A stretch of 64,000 nucleotides of DNA from positions 310,001 to 374,000 of the forward strand of contig NZ_FOIJ01000001.1 in NCBI RefSeq assembly GCF_900111745.1. Direction: 5' to 3'. This document shows, one piece after another, positions 46,091-55,452 of the stretch. Made by a program: the position numbers and the translations under genes. The DNA comes from Stigmatella erecta (GTDB lineage: Bacteria > Myxococcota > Myxococcia > Myxococcales > Myxococcaceae). The notes below the pieces were generated by a model. The model searched no databases, had not been told where the DNA came from, and saw only the letters and a program-made list of their open reading frames with translations. Each line of letters begins with the position of its first letter. The first letter of the stretch is position 1.

Positions 46091-46963
46091 ATGAGCCGTG
46101 TTCTGGAGGATTTGCTGGCGCTCCTCAAGCTGGAGCCCATTGAGGAGAACCTGTTTCGCGGGCCCAGCCAGGATCTGGGCTTCCGGCAGCTGTTCGGGGG
46201 CCAGGTGCTCGGCCAGTCCCTGTCGGCCGCCAGTCAGACGGTGGCCCCCGAGCGCCAGGTGCACTCGCTCCATGGCTACTTCCTGCGCCCGGGGGATGCC
46301 TCCATGCCGGTGGTCTACACGGTGGACCGGGTGCGCGATGGCGGCAGCTTCACCACCCGGCGCGTGGTGGCCATCCAGAAGGGCCAGCCCATCTTCACGG
46401 GGATGGCGTCCTTCCAGGGGGTGGAGCCCGGCTTCTCGCACCAGGTGCAGATGCCCCAGGTGCCCGCCCCGGAGGAGTGCCTCACGGACGTGGAGCAGAT
46501 GCGCGCCCAGGCGGCCCGCATCCCCGAGCGCCTGCGCGACAAGTTCCTGGGCCCCAAGCCCATCGAGATGCGGCCGGTCCCCTATGTGGATCCCTTCTCG
46601 CCTCAGCCCCGCGAGCCCCGCTGGTCCGTGTGGTTCCGCGCCCATGGCCCGATGCCGGAGGATCCCCAGGTCCACCGGTACCTGCTGGCCTATGCCTCGG
46701 ACTTCAACCTGCTGGGCACCGCGATCCAGGCCCACGGCATGAGCATCCTGAACCCGCAGCTCCAGCTGGCCAGCCTGGACCATGCCCTGTGGTTCCATGG
46801 GGACCTGAGCATGAGCGACTGGCTGCTGTACGCCATGGACAGCCCCTGGACGGGCAATGCGCGGGGCCTGGCCATGGGCCGCGTCTTCACCCGGGAGGGC
46901 CGGCTGGTGGCCTCCGTCTCCCAGGAAGGGCTGATGCGCCTGCGCGCGGCGCCCCCGGGCTGA
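46091..46963 (+). CDS. tesB: Acyl-CoA thioesterase II (TesB, 290 aa)
   Basis: Hydrolyses acyl-CoA to free fatty acid and CoA. The two hotdog halves are visible: RQLFGGQVLGQSLSAASQTV with HSLHGYFLRPGD in the first, and YASDFNLLGTAIQAHG, SLDHALWFHGD and VSQEGLMRLR in the second; the catalytic Asp, Thr/Ser and Gln positions (SDFNLL, SLDHA, SQEGL) are present. Length is close to TesB of other Gram-negative bacteria. GAGGTGA 8 bases before the ATG, and 14 bases after the lipoprotein stop, so likely in that transcript; no functional tie to those secreted proteins is evident. Confidence 0.92.
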   Translation: MSRVLEDLLALLKLEPIEENLFRGPSQDLGFRQLFGGQVLGQSLSAASQTVAPERQVHSLHGYFLRPGDASMPVVYTVDRVRDGGSFTTRRVVAIQKGQPIFTGMASFQGVEPGFSHQVQMPQVPAPEECLTDVEQMRAQAARIPERLRDKFLGPKPIEMRPVPYVDPFSPQPREPRWSVWFRAHGPMPEDPQVHRYLLAYASDFNLLGTAIQAHGMSILNPQLQLASLDHALWFHGDLSMSDWLLYAMDSPWTGNARGLAMGRVFTREGRLVASVSQEGLMRLRAAPPG

Positions 46964-47017
46964 AGCCGCTTCCTCGCACCTTTCCGTTCATGCAGGAGAA
47001 CTGAGGGAGCCGGGAAA

Positions 47018-47036
47018 TTGTCCAAAAATTGGACAA
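47018..47036. promoter_or_regulatory. Perfect palindrome TTGTCCAA-AAA-TTGGACAA
   Basis: Exact 8-base arms with a 3-base spacer in the 343-base gap before the amidase gene. It is 180 bases upstream of a sigma-54-like promoter, a usable distance for an enhancer site; it could also be an operator for the thioesterase end. Rest of this gap otherwise holds no gene. Confidence 0.5.
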
Positions 47037-47102
47037 CCGGGACATCTGCCCTCCATCCGGGGACTCACCCCCTCCCAGGCCCCGATGACGCGGGGCGTCC
47101 TT

Positions 47103-47116
47103 CTTGAATTCTCAAG
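47103..47116. promoter_or_regulatory. Small palindrome CTTGA-ATTC-TCAAG
   Basis: Perfect 5-base arms, 100 bases upstream of the sigma-54-like element of the amidase gene. Weak alone; noted because tandem palindromes precede the two other sigma-54-like promoters in this window. Confidence 0.3.
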
Positions 47117-47215
47117 GGTTGCATTCAGGGGGGGCGTCTCCGGGCGTGAGCGGGCCCGCGGGCGGGTGGTGCATGCATGCTCCACCCGGCGGGCGCGCCC
47201 CGAGGGACGGGGGCT

Positions 47216-47231
47216 TGGCACAAGGTGTGCT
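47216..47231 (+). promoter_or_regulatory. Sigma-54-like promoter of the amidase gene
   Basis: TGGCACAAGGTGTGCT is identical to the TGGCAC-R-N4-TTGCW consensus except one base, with GG-N10-GC spacing. The start codon is 76 bases after the element. A plausible sign that the amidase is switched on by an enhancer-binding activator, as many developmental genes of myxobacteria are. Confidence 0.65.
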
Positions 47232-47306
47232 CCCTGGAGGCCGCCGGCTCCCTCGGGTTCGAGGGTGGAGCCGCGGAAGTTCCCCCCACGCATTGAAGGA
47301 GCATTC

Positions 47307-48932
47307 ATGGATTCGTTGCGCAACCCGCTCGCGGCGGCCGCCCTGGCCCTGGCCCTGAGCGCCTGTGGGCCCCAGACCCCGGAGGGCTCGGAGCCCGCGC
47401 AGTCCCCCGCCAGCAACGCCGTCGCCGACGCGGCGCGTGATGCCGCGGGGAAGGGCGCGCCGGAAGGGCTGGATCCGCTGTTCGAGAAGGCTGCCCGCGA
47501 GTTCAACGTCCCGGCGGACCTGCTCAAGTCCATCTCCTTCACGGAGACGCGCTGGCAGATGGTGCGCGGTGAAGAGGAGTTCGAGGGGCTGGCCCCGGCC
47601 TTCGGCGTGATGGCGCTGCGCGGGGAGCGGCTGGAGCGCGGCGCGGCCCTGGCGGGCGTGTCCGCCGAAGCGGCGCGCACGGACGCGCTGGCCAACATCC
47701 GCGCGGGCGCGGCGCTCCTGTCGGCCGAGGCCGACGCGCTGAAGGTGAACCGGGCGGAGCTGGGCGACTGGGCTGCGGCCGTGGTGCGCCTGAGCGGCAT
47801 CACCCACACGGACGCGCAGGCCGAGTACGTGCACAACGAGGTGTTCGCCACGCTGCGCCAGGGCGTGGTGGCCGAGGGCGCCGGGGGCACGGTGACCGCC
47901 TCCATCATGCCCACCGAGGTGCAGGCGAAGTTCGCGCTGCCCTCGCTGCGCACCCAGTCCGCGGACTACGGCCCCGCCATCTGGCGGGCGTCGCCCAACT
48001 ACAACGCCCGCCCCTCGGGCACCGACATCTCGATGATCGTCATCCACACCTGCGAGGGCGGCTACTCGGGCTGCTGGAGCTGGCTGACGAACTCGTCCGC
48101 GGGCGCCTCCGCCCACTACGTGGTGAACGAGAGCGGCAGTGAAATCACCCAGCTCGTGACCGAGGCCAACCGCGCCTGGCACGTGGCGGCCTCCTATAGC
48201 TGCAGCCTCAACGGCAACAAGGAATGCGGCCTGAACGGCCTGTCGACGAACCACTTCTCGGTGGGCATCGAGCACGGCGGCTACGCCAGCCAGACGAGCT
48301 TCCCCTCGGGGCAGATCGCCGCCTCGGCCAAGCTCTCGTGCGACATCTCCAAGAGCCAGGGCGTCGTCCGGGACAGCTACCACATCGTGGCGCACGGCCG
48401 GCTCCAGCCCAGCAACCGCACGGACCCGGGCCCCAACTGGCCGTGGACGACCTACATCGACAAGGTGAAGGCCGAGTGCGGCGATGGAGGGGGAACGACG
48501 CCGTCGCCCACCACCATCACCGTGGACTCCGACAACGCCAACAACAACGCGGCGGTGGCCAAGTTCACGGGCTCCTCCGGCTGGATCACCTCGGCGGCCT
48601 CGCCGGGCTACTACGGCTCGAACTACACCTACGCCGCCACCCAGGCGATCTCCGACACGGTCACGTTCTCGTTCTACCTGTCGGCCGCGGGCTCGCGGAC
48701 CATCGACGCGTACTGGGTCGCCGGGACCAACCGCTCCACGGCCACGCCGTTCATCATCACCGACGCCTCGGGTAAGCAGCTGGCCAACGTGAAGGTGAAC
48801 CAGCAGGCCAACGGCAGCACGTGGAACGCCCTGGGCACCTGGAGCTTCCCGGCCGGGTGGAACACGGTGCAGGTCAGCCGCTGGGCCGCCGAAGGCTACG
48901 TCGTCGTCGCGGACGCCATCCGCGTCCGCTAA
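47307..48932 (+). CDS. Lipoprotein amidase with golvesin-type C-terminal domain (541 aa)
   Basis: A peptidoglycan amidase (N-acetylmuramoyl-L-alanine amidase, amidase_2 family). Signal peptide ends ALSACG, so the protein is lipidated. Region about 50-200 resembles a lytic-transglycosylase helical fold ([17 protein letters not shown]), then the amidase domain (about 225-400) with zinc-binding His in [10 protein letters not shown] and later [20 protein letters not shown]. The last 140 residues ([17 protein letters not shown] and [14 protein letters not shown]) match the golvesin C-terminal jelly-roll found on secreted myxobacterial proteins. ATG with GAAGGAG 6 bases upstream. Probable use: cell-wall turnover or predatory lysis. 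Confidence 0.85.
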   Translation: MDSLRNPLAAAALALALSACGPQTPEGSEPAQSPASNAVADAARDAAGKGAPEGLDPLFEKAAREFNVPADLLKSISFTETRWQMVRGEEEFEGLAPAFGVMALRGERLERGAALAGVSAEAARTDALANIRAGAALLSAEADALKVNRAELGDWAAAVVRLSGITHTDAQAEYVHNEVFATLRQGVVAEGAGGTVTASIMPTEVQAKFALPSLRTQSADYGPAIWRASPNYNARPSGTDISMIVIHTCEGGYSGCWSWLTNSSAGASAHYVVNESGSEITQLVTEANRAWHVAASYSCSLNGNKECGLNGLSTNHFSVGIEHGGYASQTSFPSGQIAASAKLSCDISKSQGVVRDSYHIVAHGRLQPSNRTDPGPNWPWTTYIDKVKAECGDGGGTTPSPTTITVDSDNANNNAAVAKFTGSSGWITSAASPGYYGSNYTYAATQAISDTVTFSFYLSAAGSRTIDAYWVAGTNRSTATPFIITDASGKQLANVKVNQQANGSTWNALGTWSFPAGWNTVQVSRWAAEGYVVVADAIRVR

Positions 48933-48943
48933 CCGGCACGGGT

Positions 48944-48975
48944 GAAGAGGCCCCGCTTCGCGCGGGGCTTCTTCC
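48944..48975. terminator. Intrinsic terminator after the amidase gene
   Basis: Stem GCCCCGC/GCGGGGC with loop TTCGC, flanked by AAG and CTTCTTCC, lies 12 bases past the amidase stop. The complementary strand places it 25 bases past the fruA stop, so it can end both convergent transcripts. Confidence 0.7.
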
Positions 48976-48999
48976 TCGCCGCAGGGGAGGGGGGCTTGC

Positions 49000-50802
49000 C
49001 TAGGCGGCCCCGCTCCCGCTGGATTCCGTTCCGGGCATCTCGGTCTTGCCGGGCTTGAGCAGCGCGTAGCCGGCACAGACCACCAGGGAGCCCACGAGGA
49101 TCGCCACCAGGTAGAGCAGCACGTGGTTGACCGCGTTGGGGATGAGCAGCACGAACAGGCCCCCGTGGGGGGCCATGAGCTGCACGCTGAAGAACATCGA
49201 CAGCGCCCCGGTGATGGCCCCGCCAATCATGCAGATGGGAATGACGCGCAGGGGATCCTTCGCCATGAAGGGAATCGCCCCCTCGGAGATGAAGCACAGG
49301 CCCAGGGCCAGCGAGGCCCGTCCCGCCTCGCGCTCGGACTCGGAGAACTTGGAGCGGGCCAGGAGGCTCGACAGCCCGATGCCGAGCGGGGGCACCATGC
49401 CCGAGGCCATGATCGCCGCCATGGGGCCGTAGGCGCCGGGGCCTCCCGCCGAGAGCAGGCCCACCCCGAAGGTGTAGGCCGCCTTGTTGACGGGCCCGCC
49501 CAGGTCGAAGCACATCATCGCGCCCAGCAACAGCCCCAGCAGCACGGCGTTGCCGGAGCCCATGTGCGTCAGGAACGTGGTCATCGCCGACATGACGGCG
49601 GCCACGGGCGTGCCGATGACGTAGATCATCACCAGGCCCGTGACGAGCCCCGCGCCCAGGGGAATGAGCAGGATGGGCTTGAGGGCCTCCACGCTGCGGG
49701 GGAGCTTCAGGTACCGGCTCATGGCCTGGGCCGTGTAGCCGGCGAGAAAGCCCGCGACGATTCCGCCCAGGAAGCCCGCGCCCAGATCGCTGGCCAGATA
49801 GCCGCCGATCATCCCGGGCGCGATGCCGGGCCGGTCGGCGATCGAGTACGCGATGTAGCCGGCGAGCAAGGGCACCATCAGCTTGAAGGCCGCCCCGCCG
49901 CCGATGCGCATGAGCGCCGCGGCGAGCGTACCCTCCTGCTTGAAGGCGTCGATGCCGAACACGAAGGACAGGGCGATCAGCAGGCCGCCCGCGACGACCA
50001 TGGGCAGCATGAACGACACGCCGGTGAGCAGGTGCCGGTACGGGCCGCGCTTGCCGCTGGCGCTGGCCTTGCCCCCGCCGCCGGGCTGCGCCGTGGGACG
50101 GTGGGCCTCGCCCCCCAGGGGCTGGGCCTTGTCCAAGGCCTCCTGGATCGTCTGATTCGATTTCTTCAGCGCGGCGCCGGTGGAGGTCCGCCAGACGCGC
50201 TTCCCGGCGAACCGGGACTGATCAACCTCGATGTCACAGGCGAGGATGACGACCTCCGCCTCTTGAATCTCCTCCGGGGTCAGCTTGTTCTGCGCGCCCA
50301 CCGACCCTTGCGTCTCCACCCGGATGGGGTGGCCCAGCCCCCGGGCGGCCTGGGTGAGGGCCTCGGCCGCCATGAAGGTGTGGGCCACGCCGGTCGGACA
50401 GGCCGTCACGGCCACGATCTTCTTCTCCCGGGCAGCGGCCGGGGCCACCGGGGCACTGGGGAGGGCCGGGGCGCGCGTTGGGGGGAGTGCGGCCAGGGGC
50501 TTGGCTTCGCTCTCGGCGCGGCTCAGGAAGCCGTCGGGATCCGGGAGCGCCTGGGCGATGGGCGCCAGGTAGACGCGCTTGCCCACGAACCGCGAGAGGT
50601 CCACCTCCGTGCCCGTCGCCGCGATGACCAGGTCCGCGGCGGACACCTGCTCCGGGCCGAGGGGCCGGGGCGGCTCCAGCTGGCCGTGCATCTCTACCGA
50701 GGGCATCCATCCGCGCTTCCGGGCGGCGCGCTCCAGCGCCCGGGCGGCGAGGAAGACCGTGGCCACGCCGCTGGGGCAGGCCGTGACGATGATGACGTTC
50801 AT
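49000..50802 (-). CDS. fruA: Fructose PTS enzyme IIB'BC (FruA, 600 aa)
   Basis: Membrane permease and phosphoryl-transfer subunit for fructose. Two cysteine-type IIB domains are seen in tandem, at about 1-100 (VTACPSGVATVFLAARAL) and 127-225 (VTACPTGVAHTFMAAEAL), followed by the IIC channel (about 255-590) with the hydrophobic helices and GYLASDLGAGFLGGIVAGFL. The first IIB is usually inactive or a docking domain. Its ATG overlaps the fruK stop by 4 bases, so it is last in a coupled three-gene fructose operon. The product is fructose 1-phosphate. Confidence 0.94.
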   Translation of the reverse strand: MNVIIVTACPSGVATVFLAARALERAARKRGWMPSVEMHGQLEPPRPLGPEQVSAADLVIAATGTEVDLSRFVGKRVYLAPIAQALPDPDGFLSRAESEAKPLAALPPTRAPALPSAPVAPAAAREKKIVAVTACPTGVAHTFMAAEALTQAARGLGHPIRVETQGSVGAQNKLTPEEIQEAEVVILACDIEVDQSRFAGKRVWRTSTGAALKKSNQTIQEALDKAQPLGGEAHRPTAQPGGGGKASASGKRGPYRHLLTGVSFMLPMVVAGGLLIALSFVFGIDAFKQEGTLAAALMRIGGGAAFKLMVPLLAGYIAYSIADRPGIAPGMIGGYLASDLGAGFLGGIVAGFLAGYTAQAMSRYLKLPRSVEALKPILLIPLGAGLVTGLVMIYVIGTPVAAVMSAMTTFLTHMGSGNAVLLGLLLGAMMCFDLGGPVNKAAYTFGVGLLSAGGPGAYGPMAAIMASGMVPPLGIGLSSLLARSKFSESEREAGRASLALGLCFISEGAIPFMAKDPLRVIPICMIGGAITGALSMFFSVQLMAPHGGLFVLLIPNAVNHVLLYLVAILVGSLVVCAGYALLKPGKTEMPGTESSGSGAA

Positions 50803-51752
50803 CCGAGTGTCTCCCCGGTGCTTGGATTGCGGACAACGGTTTGGCGCTGAAGGGCTTCGAAATCCATGGCCTTGGGGTCGCCCACGCCCACGTGGCGGAC
50901 GCATTCGGCGGCCAGCGCCGTCGCGAAGCGCAAGGTGCGCTCCCGGGGCCAGCCGGACAGGAGGCCGTGCAGGGCTCCCGCGAGCAGCGTATCGCCCGCG
51001 CCGACGGTGCTGAGCACGGTGACGCGGGGCGGGACGGCCTCCAGGGCCGTGCCCCGCTGGGCCCAGAGCACGCTGCCGGCCCCCGCGGAGACCAGCACGT
51101 CCTCGATGCCCTCGGCATTGAGCCGCAGGGCCGCCTGAAGCCGGGCTTCGGCGGTCTCCAGGCGGCGGCCGGCCCATCCTTCCAGCTCGGTCTCATTGGG
51201 TTTGATGCCGGTGGGCCGCGCGGCCAGGCCCGAGGTCAGCGCGGGGCCGCTGGTGTCGAGCCAGACGGGAAGGCCGAGCTCCCGGATCGCCGTGATGAGG
51301 CCGGCGAGCTGAGCCGGGGAGACGTTGGGCGGCAGGCTGCCGGCGACCACCACCGCCTCGTGTCCGGAGGCGAGCGTGCCCAGCCGCGCCTTCAGGGCTT
51401 CCAGCGCGTGCTCGGGAATGCGCAGGCCGGGCCCATTCAGGTCCGTGACGCGCCCCCCGGCCTCGGAGATCTTCGCGTTGATGCGGGTCTCTCCCGGCAC
51501 CCGGATGAAGGCATCCCGCATGCCGAGTTCGGTGAAGGCCTTCACGAAGGGCGCTTCGTTGTCCGTGCCGAGCAGGCCCGAGACGGAGACGTCATGTCCC
51601 AGGCCGGTGAGGACTCGCGCCACGTTGATGCCCTTGCCCCCCGCGTCGAGCCGGGTGCTCTCGGCGCGGTTGACCTCGCCAGGCTGGAGCACACCCAGGC
51701 GGATCGCGAGGTCCAGGGCGGGATTCAAGGTCAGCGTCAGAACGCGCGCCAT
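50799..51752 (-). CDS. fruK: 1-Phosphofructokinase (FruK, 317 aa)
   Basis: Phosphorylates fructose 1-phosphate to the 1,6-bisphosphate. It belongs to the PfkB fold: TLNPALDLAIRLGVLQPGEV at the N terminus, GGKGINVARVL in the substrate region, and VSTVGAGDTLLAGALHGLL with the catalytic Asp in GAGDT. Length is typical. It overlaps the EI fusion stop by one base (TGATG) and the fruA start by 4 bases. Confidence 0.95.
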   Translation of the reverse strand: MARVLTLTLNPALDLAIRLGVLQPGEVNRAESTRLDAGGKGINVARVLTGLGHDVSVSGLLGTDNEAPFVKAFTELGMRDAFIRVPGETRINAKISEAGGRVTDLNGPGLRIPEHALEALKARLGTLASGHEAVVVAGSLPPNVSPAQLAGLITAIRELGLPVWLDTSGPALTSGLAARPTGIKPNETELEGWAGRRLETAEARLQAALRLNAEGIEDVLVSAGAGSVLWAQRGTALEAVPPRVTVLSTVGAGDTLLAGALHGLLSGWPRERTLRFATALAAECVRHVGVGDPKAMDFEALQRQTVVRNPSTGETLG

Positions 51753-54607
51753 CAGACGGCCTCCAGGGCTTCGCGCACGGCGGCGGCGGTGGATTGGCGC
51801 AGCGCGAGCGCGGCCAGCTCGCGGGCCTGTGTCAGCGTCAGCCCGCGAATCCGCGCCTTCACCATGGGCACGCTGCGGCTGCTGACGGACAGCTCGTCCA
51901 CGCCCAGCCCCACCAGCACCGGGATGGCCAGTGGGTCCGAGCCGAGCTCGCCGCAGACACCCACCCAGCGGCCCTCCGCATGGGCCGCTTCGACGGTCAG
52001 CCGGATGAGCTGGAGCACCGCGGGGTGCAGGGCATCCGACTGCGCGGACAGCATCGGGTGGCCGCGGTCGATGGCGAGCGTGTACTGGGTGAGATCGTTC
52101 GTGCCGATGGAGAAGAAGTCGACCTCCTTGGCGAGCGTGGGGGCGAGCAACGCGCAGGACGGCACTTCGATCATCACCCCGAGCTGGACGTCGGGGGCCT
52201 TCACCTCCGCCTGGACGCGATCGAAGAGGGCCTTGCCCGCCCGGAACTCCTCGATGTCCTTCACCATGGGGAACATGATGCGCACCGGGCGGCTCTTCGC
52301 AGCGGTCAGCAGCGCGCGCAGCTGCATCTCGAAGATCTCGGGCCGCGTCAGCGTGAGGCGGATGCCGCGCACGCCGAGGAAGGGGTTGTCCTCCTTGGGC
52401 ATGGGCCAGTACGCGAGTGGCTTGTCCCCGCCGACATCGAGGGTCCGTGCCACCAGGGGACGGCCCGCCAGCGCATCGAAGGCCTCCCCGTACTCGGCGA
52501 TCTGGGTCGCCAGATCCGGCATCTGGGGGTGGGCCATGAACACGAACTCGGTGCGCAGCAGGCCCACGCCCTCGGCGCCGCGCTCCACGGCATCCGCCGC
52601 GTGCGCCGTGTCCCCGAGGTTCGCGCCCACTTCGACGCGGTGGCCATCGCGGGTACGGGCCTCCTCGTGGCGCTGGCCATAGGCCGCCCGCTGAAGCTCC
52701 TGCTGTTCCTGGAGGCGGCGCTCGCTGCGCTGGCGGCGCTCGGGGGTAGGGGAGGCGACGATGCGCCCATGCTCCCCATCGACGATCAGCTCGACGCCGG
52801 AGTTCAACGCGAGCACACGCTCGCCCGCGCCTACCGCCGCCGCGATGCCGAGCGCGCGGGCGAGAATGGCGCTGTGGGAGGTGGCGCCGCCCCGGGCCGT
52901 GACGAGCCCCCGGACCTTCGCCGTGTCGAGCCGGGCCACATCGGACGGCCCCACGTCATCGGCCACCAGGATGTAGGGCTGATCCGGGGGCGCCGGCATC
53001 TCGACGCCGCAGAGCAGCCCCAGCACCCGGCGGCCCACGTCCCGGAGGTCCGCCGCGCGTTCGGCGAGCAGCCGGTCCGTGAGCGCTTCCTGGGCCCGGG
53101 CCGCCGTGTCGATGGCCCGCCACCAGCCTGCTTCCGCCGACAGCCCTTCGCCGATGGCTTCGAGGGCTGCCTCGCGCAGCGCGGGGTCCTCCAGCATCTC
53201 CGAATGGATCGATAGAATCTGGGCCACCTCGCCCCCGGCCGTGCGCTTCACCAGCGCCGCGAGCTGGTGGTGGGCCTCCTGGAGTGCCTTTTCGAGCCGC
53301 TGACGCTCCCGCGCGGCATTGTCCGCCCGCTCCGGGTAACGGAACGTGGGAAGCCGCATCACGTAGGCAGGGGCGATCGCGATGCCAGGCGAGGCGGGAA
53401 TGGCCGTCAGCTGCTCATCCGCCCCTGGTGGGACCACGGAAGCCTGGACGGCGGCACGGGCAGGGGCCTCCTCCCGCGTCTCCTGGAAGGGCGTCACGGG
53501 CTCTCCCAGTCCGCCGCGCACCGCCTCCGCCAGCGCCGAGACGGCTTGCGCGGCCCCTTCGCCCTCGGCGGAGAACACGAGCGTCTGTCCCCGGCGCGCG
53601 CCCAGCCCGATGACCTTGGTCAGGCTGACGGCGGAGACCGCCTCGCCACTGCCCTCCAGGAGGCGCACCCGGACGGGCATGGGCTGGGTGCGGGCCACCT
53701 GCACCAGCTCCTTGGCGGGCCTCGCGTGCAAGCCGTGCGCGTTGAGCAAGCGCACCCGGGCGGTCTGGGCCTGGGCGGACTCGCCCGCGAGGCGCGAGAG
53801 GATCTGCTCCGCGGGCAGACTGGCCAACTGCGCCCCATCCCCCCGCGCGAGCATTCCATCGAGGCGCTCCAGGAGTGAGCGATGCGCCTCCCCCTGGGCC
53901 GCCAGACAGAAGACCCCGGTGGTCTCCCCGGTGTCATCCTGGAGCCGCCGCTCGGGGGTCGCCAGCGCCAGGCCCGGGGAGGTGACGCCCGAGGTGCCGT
54001 ACACGAGCCAGAGCCCCTGGCCCAGGGACACGGGCGTCTGCCCGGCGATGGCGGCCACGAAGCCCGCGTCCACACACCCGGCATGGCGCAGCCGGGCGGC
54101 GGCGATCAGCGCCAGCTCCAGACGGTCCCGCACCGGCAGGCCCAGACACAGCGTCTCCGCATCGAGCTTCGCCGTCACGGGGACGCGCGACAGCAGGGCG
54201 ATGACCTCCTCGGCGTTCGTGGCCCGGGCCAGCGCCTCGGAGACCCCCTCCCGCTCCAGCACGTGGGTGAGCTGCCGCAGGATGTCGAGGTGCTCATCCG
54301 ACTGCGCGGCGATGGTCACCAGCAGGTGGACCCGGTGGCCATCGTGCCAGGTGAGCCCCTCGGGAAACTGGAGCACCCGCACCCCGGTGGAGCGCACGTA
54401 GCGCCGGCTCTCCGGGGTGCCGTGCGGGATGGCGATGCCGTTGCCGAGATAGGTGGAGGACTGGGCCTCGCGGGCCAGGAGCCCCTCGCGGTACTCCGCC
54501 GACACGCGGTGGGCCTCGGTCAGGGACTGGGCGGCTTGCGCCAGGGCCTCGCGCCAGTCCGCGGCGTGGCAGCCCAACCGGACATCGTCCCGATTCAGCG
54601 TGAGCAT
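51752..54607 (-). CDS. fruB: EIIA-HPr-EI fusion of the fructose PTS (951 aa)
   Basis: Multiphosphoryl transfer protein. N-terminal IIA (about 1-150) has the phospho-His in GIAIPHGTPE; an intermediate spacer (about 150-285) links it to an HPr domain, where NAHGLHARPAKELVQ carries the phospho-His; the C-terminal EI (about 400-951) has RGGATSHSAILARALGIAA with its phospho-His, LRTEFVFMAHPQ, and GTNDLTQYTLAIDRGH. With FruA it passes phosphate from PEP to fructose, so no other PTS protein is needed. The HPr Ser46 region (VSLTKVIGLGARRG) lacks the usual Ser, so regulation by HPr kinase is unlikely. Confidence 0.94.
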   Translation of the reverse strand: MLTLNRDDVRLGCHAADWREALAQAAQSLTEAHRVSAEYREGLLAREAQSSTYLGNGIAIPHGTPESRRYVRSTGVRVLQFPEGLTWHDGHRVHLLVTIAAQSDEHLDILRQLTHVLEREGVSEALARATNAEEVIALLSRVPVTAKLDAETLCLGLPVRDRLELALIAAARLRHAGCVDAGFVAAIAGQTPVSLGQGLWLVYGTSGVTSPGLALATPERRLQDDTGETTGVFCLAAQGEAHRSLLERLDGMLARGDGAQLASLPAEQILSRLAGESAQAQTARVRLLNAHGLHARPAKELVQVARTQPMPVRVRLLEGSGEAVSAVSLTKVIGLGARRGQTLVFSAEGEGAAQAVSALAEAVRGGLGEPVTPFQETREEAPARAAVQASVVPPGADEQLTAIPASPGIAIAPAYVMRLPTFRYPERADNAARERQRLEKALQEAHHQLAALVKRTAGGEVAQILSIHSEMLEDPALREAALEAIGEGLSAEAGWWRAIDTAARAQEALTDRLLAERAADLRDVGRRVLGLLCGVEMPAPPDQPYILVADDVGPSDVARLDTAKVRGLVTARGGATSHSAILARALGIAAAVGAGERVLALNSGVELIVDGEHGRIVASPTPERRQRSERRLQEQQELQRAAYGQRHEEARTRDGHRVEVGANLGDTAHAADAVERGAEGVGLLRTEFVFMAHPQMPDLATQIAEYGEAFDALAGRPLVARTLDVGGDKPLAYWPMPKEDNPFLGVRGIRLTLTRPEIFEMQLRALLTAAKSRPVRIMFPMVKDIEEFRAGKALFDRVQAEVKAPDVQLGVMIEVPSCALLAPTLAKEVDFFSIGTNDLTQYTLAIDRGHPMLSAQSDALHPAVLQLIRLTVEAAHAEGRWVGVCGELGSDPLAIPVLVGLGVDELSVSSRSVPMVKARIRGLTLTQARELAALALRQSTAAAVREALEAV

Positions 54608-54655
54608 GGGGTGCGGTCTCCCTCAGGTGTGAAACCGGAGGCAGCGTGCACCAAT

Positions 54656-54680
54656 GCGAACCCGGCGCGGGAAGGTTCGC
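54656..54680 (-). terminator. Hairpin between the response-regulator gene and the fructose operon
   Basis: Perfect 7-base arms GCGAACC and GGTTCGC with an 11-base loop, 17 bases past the response-regulator stop and 49 bases before fruB. No T-tract follows; could be a weak terminator, an attenuator, or an operator for the fructose operon. Confidence 0.4.
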
Positions 54681-54696
54681 CGGGAGAGTTCCAAAA

Positions 54697-55437
54697 TCAG
54701 ACGGAGATGAGGCCCTTGCGGATGCCCTCGGTGACGGCCTCCACGCGGTTGGTCACCTCGAGCTTGCGGTAGATGTGCTCCAGGTGCGTGCGGATGGTGG
54801 CCTTGCTCAGGTTGAGCATCTTGGCCGCCTCGCTGTTGGAGATGCCCTTGGCGATGAGCTGGAGAATCTCCTGCTCCCGGTCCGACAGCGGCCGGAGCAT
54901 CGCATCCGGGGCGGCAGGGGTCTCCAGCGCGGGCGCGCGCTCCGGGGCCTCCGGGCGGGGGCTGGAGGGGACGGGGCCGCTGTCCGGATCCACGCGGAAG
55001 TGGCGCAGCAGCCTGCGGGCGAGGTTCGGCTGGATCACCGTGCCCCCGGCGCGCACTTCCTTGATGGCCTCGATGATCTTGTCCACCGGCGCGCCCTTGA
55101 GCAGGTAGCCCGAGGCGCCTGCCTTCACGGCCTCCAGGACTTTGTCCTCCTCATCGAAGATGGTGAAGATGAGGATCTCCACCTTGGGGTGGGTGGCCTT
55201 CACCTCGCGCGTCACGTCGATGCCGCTCATGCGCGGCAGGCCCAGATCCAGGAGGATGACGTCCGGGACGGTCTTGGCGACCTCCTCGAGCGCGGCCTCG
55301 CCGGACAGCGCCGTGCCGATGATCTCGATGTCCGGATGGCCCTCCAGCAGGCGCAGCTGGTTCTTGAGGATCTTCGTCTGGTCCTCGACGACGAAGACAC
55401 GGATGGGCGCTGCGGCCGGCATCGGGGGGGCGTCCAC
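54697..55437 (-). CDS. NarL/LuxR-type response regulator (246 aa)
   Basis: Receiver (about 10-130): VFVVEDQTKIL, phospho-acceptor Asp in VILLDLGLPRMSG, Thr in ILIFTIFDEED and Lys in GYLLKGAPVD. A Pro-rich linker (about 155-180) leads to a LuxR-type helix-turn-helix: LSDREQEILQLIAKGISNSEAAKMLNLSKATIRTH (split across two helices). It lies 15 bases after the histidine-kinase gene, so they form a pair. The fructose PTS operon begins 89 bases further on the same strand, so it may be one target; that is positional inference. Confidence 0.93.
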   Translation of the reverse strand: MDAPPMPAAAPIRVFVVEDQTKILKNQLRLLEGHPDIEIIGTALSGEAALEEVAKTVPDVILLDLGLPRMSGIDVTREVKATHPKVEILIFTIFDEEDKVLEAVKAGASGYLLKGAPVDKIIEAIKEVRAGGTVIQPNLARRLLRHFRVDPDSGPVPSSPRPEAPERAPALETPAAPDAMLRPLSDREQEILQLIAKGISNSEAAKMLNLSKATIRTHLEHIYRKLEVTNRVEAVTEGIRKGLISV

Positions 55438-55452
55438 GGAGGCTCCGGGCGG

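Noticed and set aside
47160-47185. GGTGG...CCACC near-palindrome in the amidase promoter gap
   Set aside because: Arms are short and imperfect; expected by chance in such composition.
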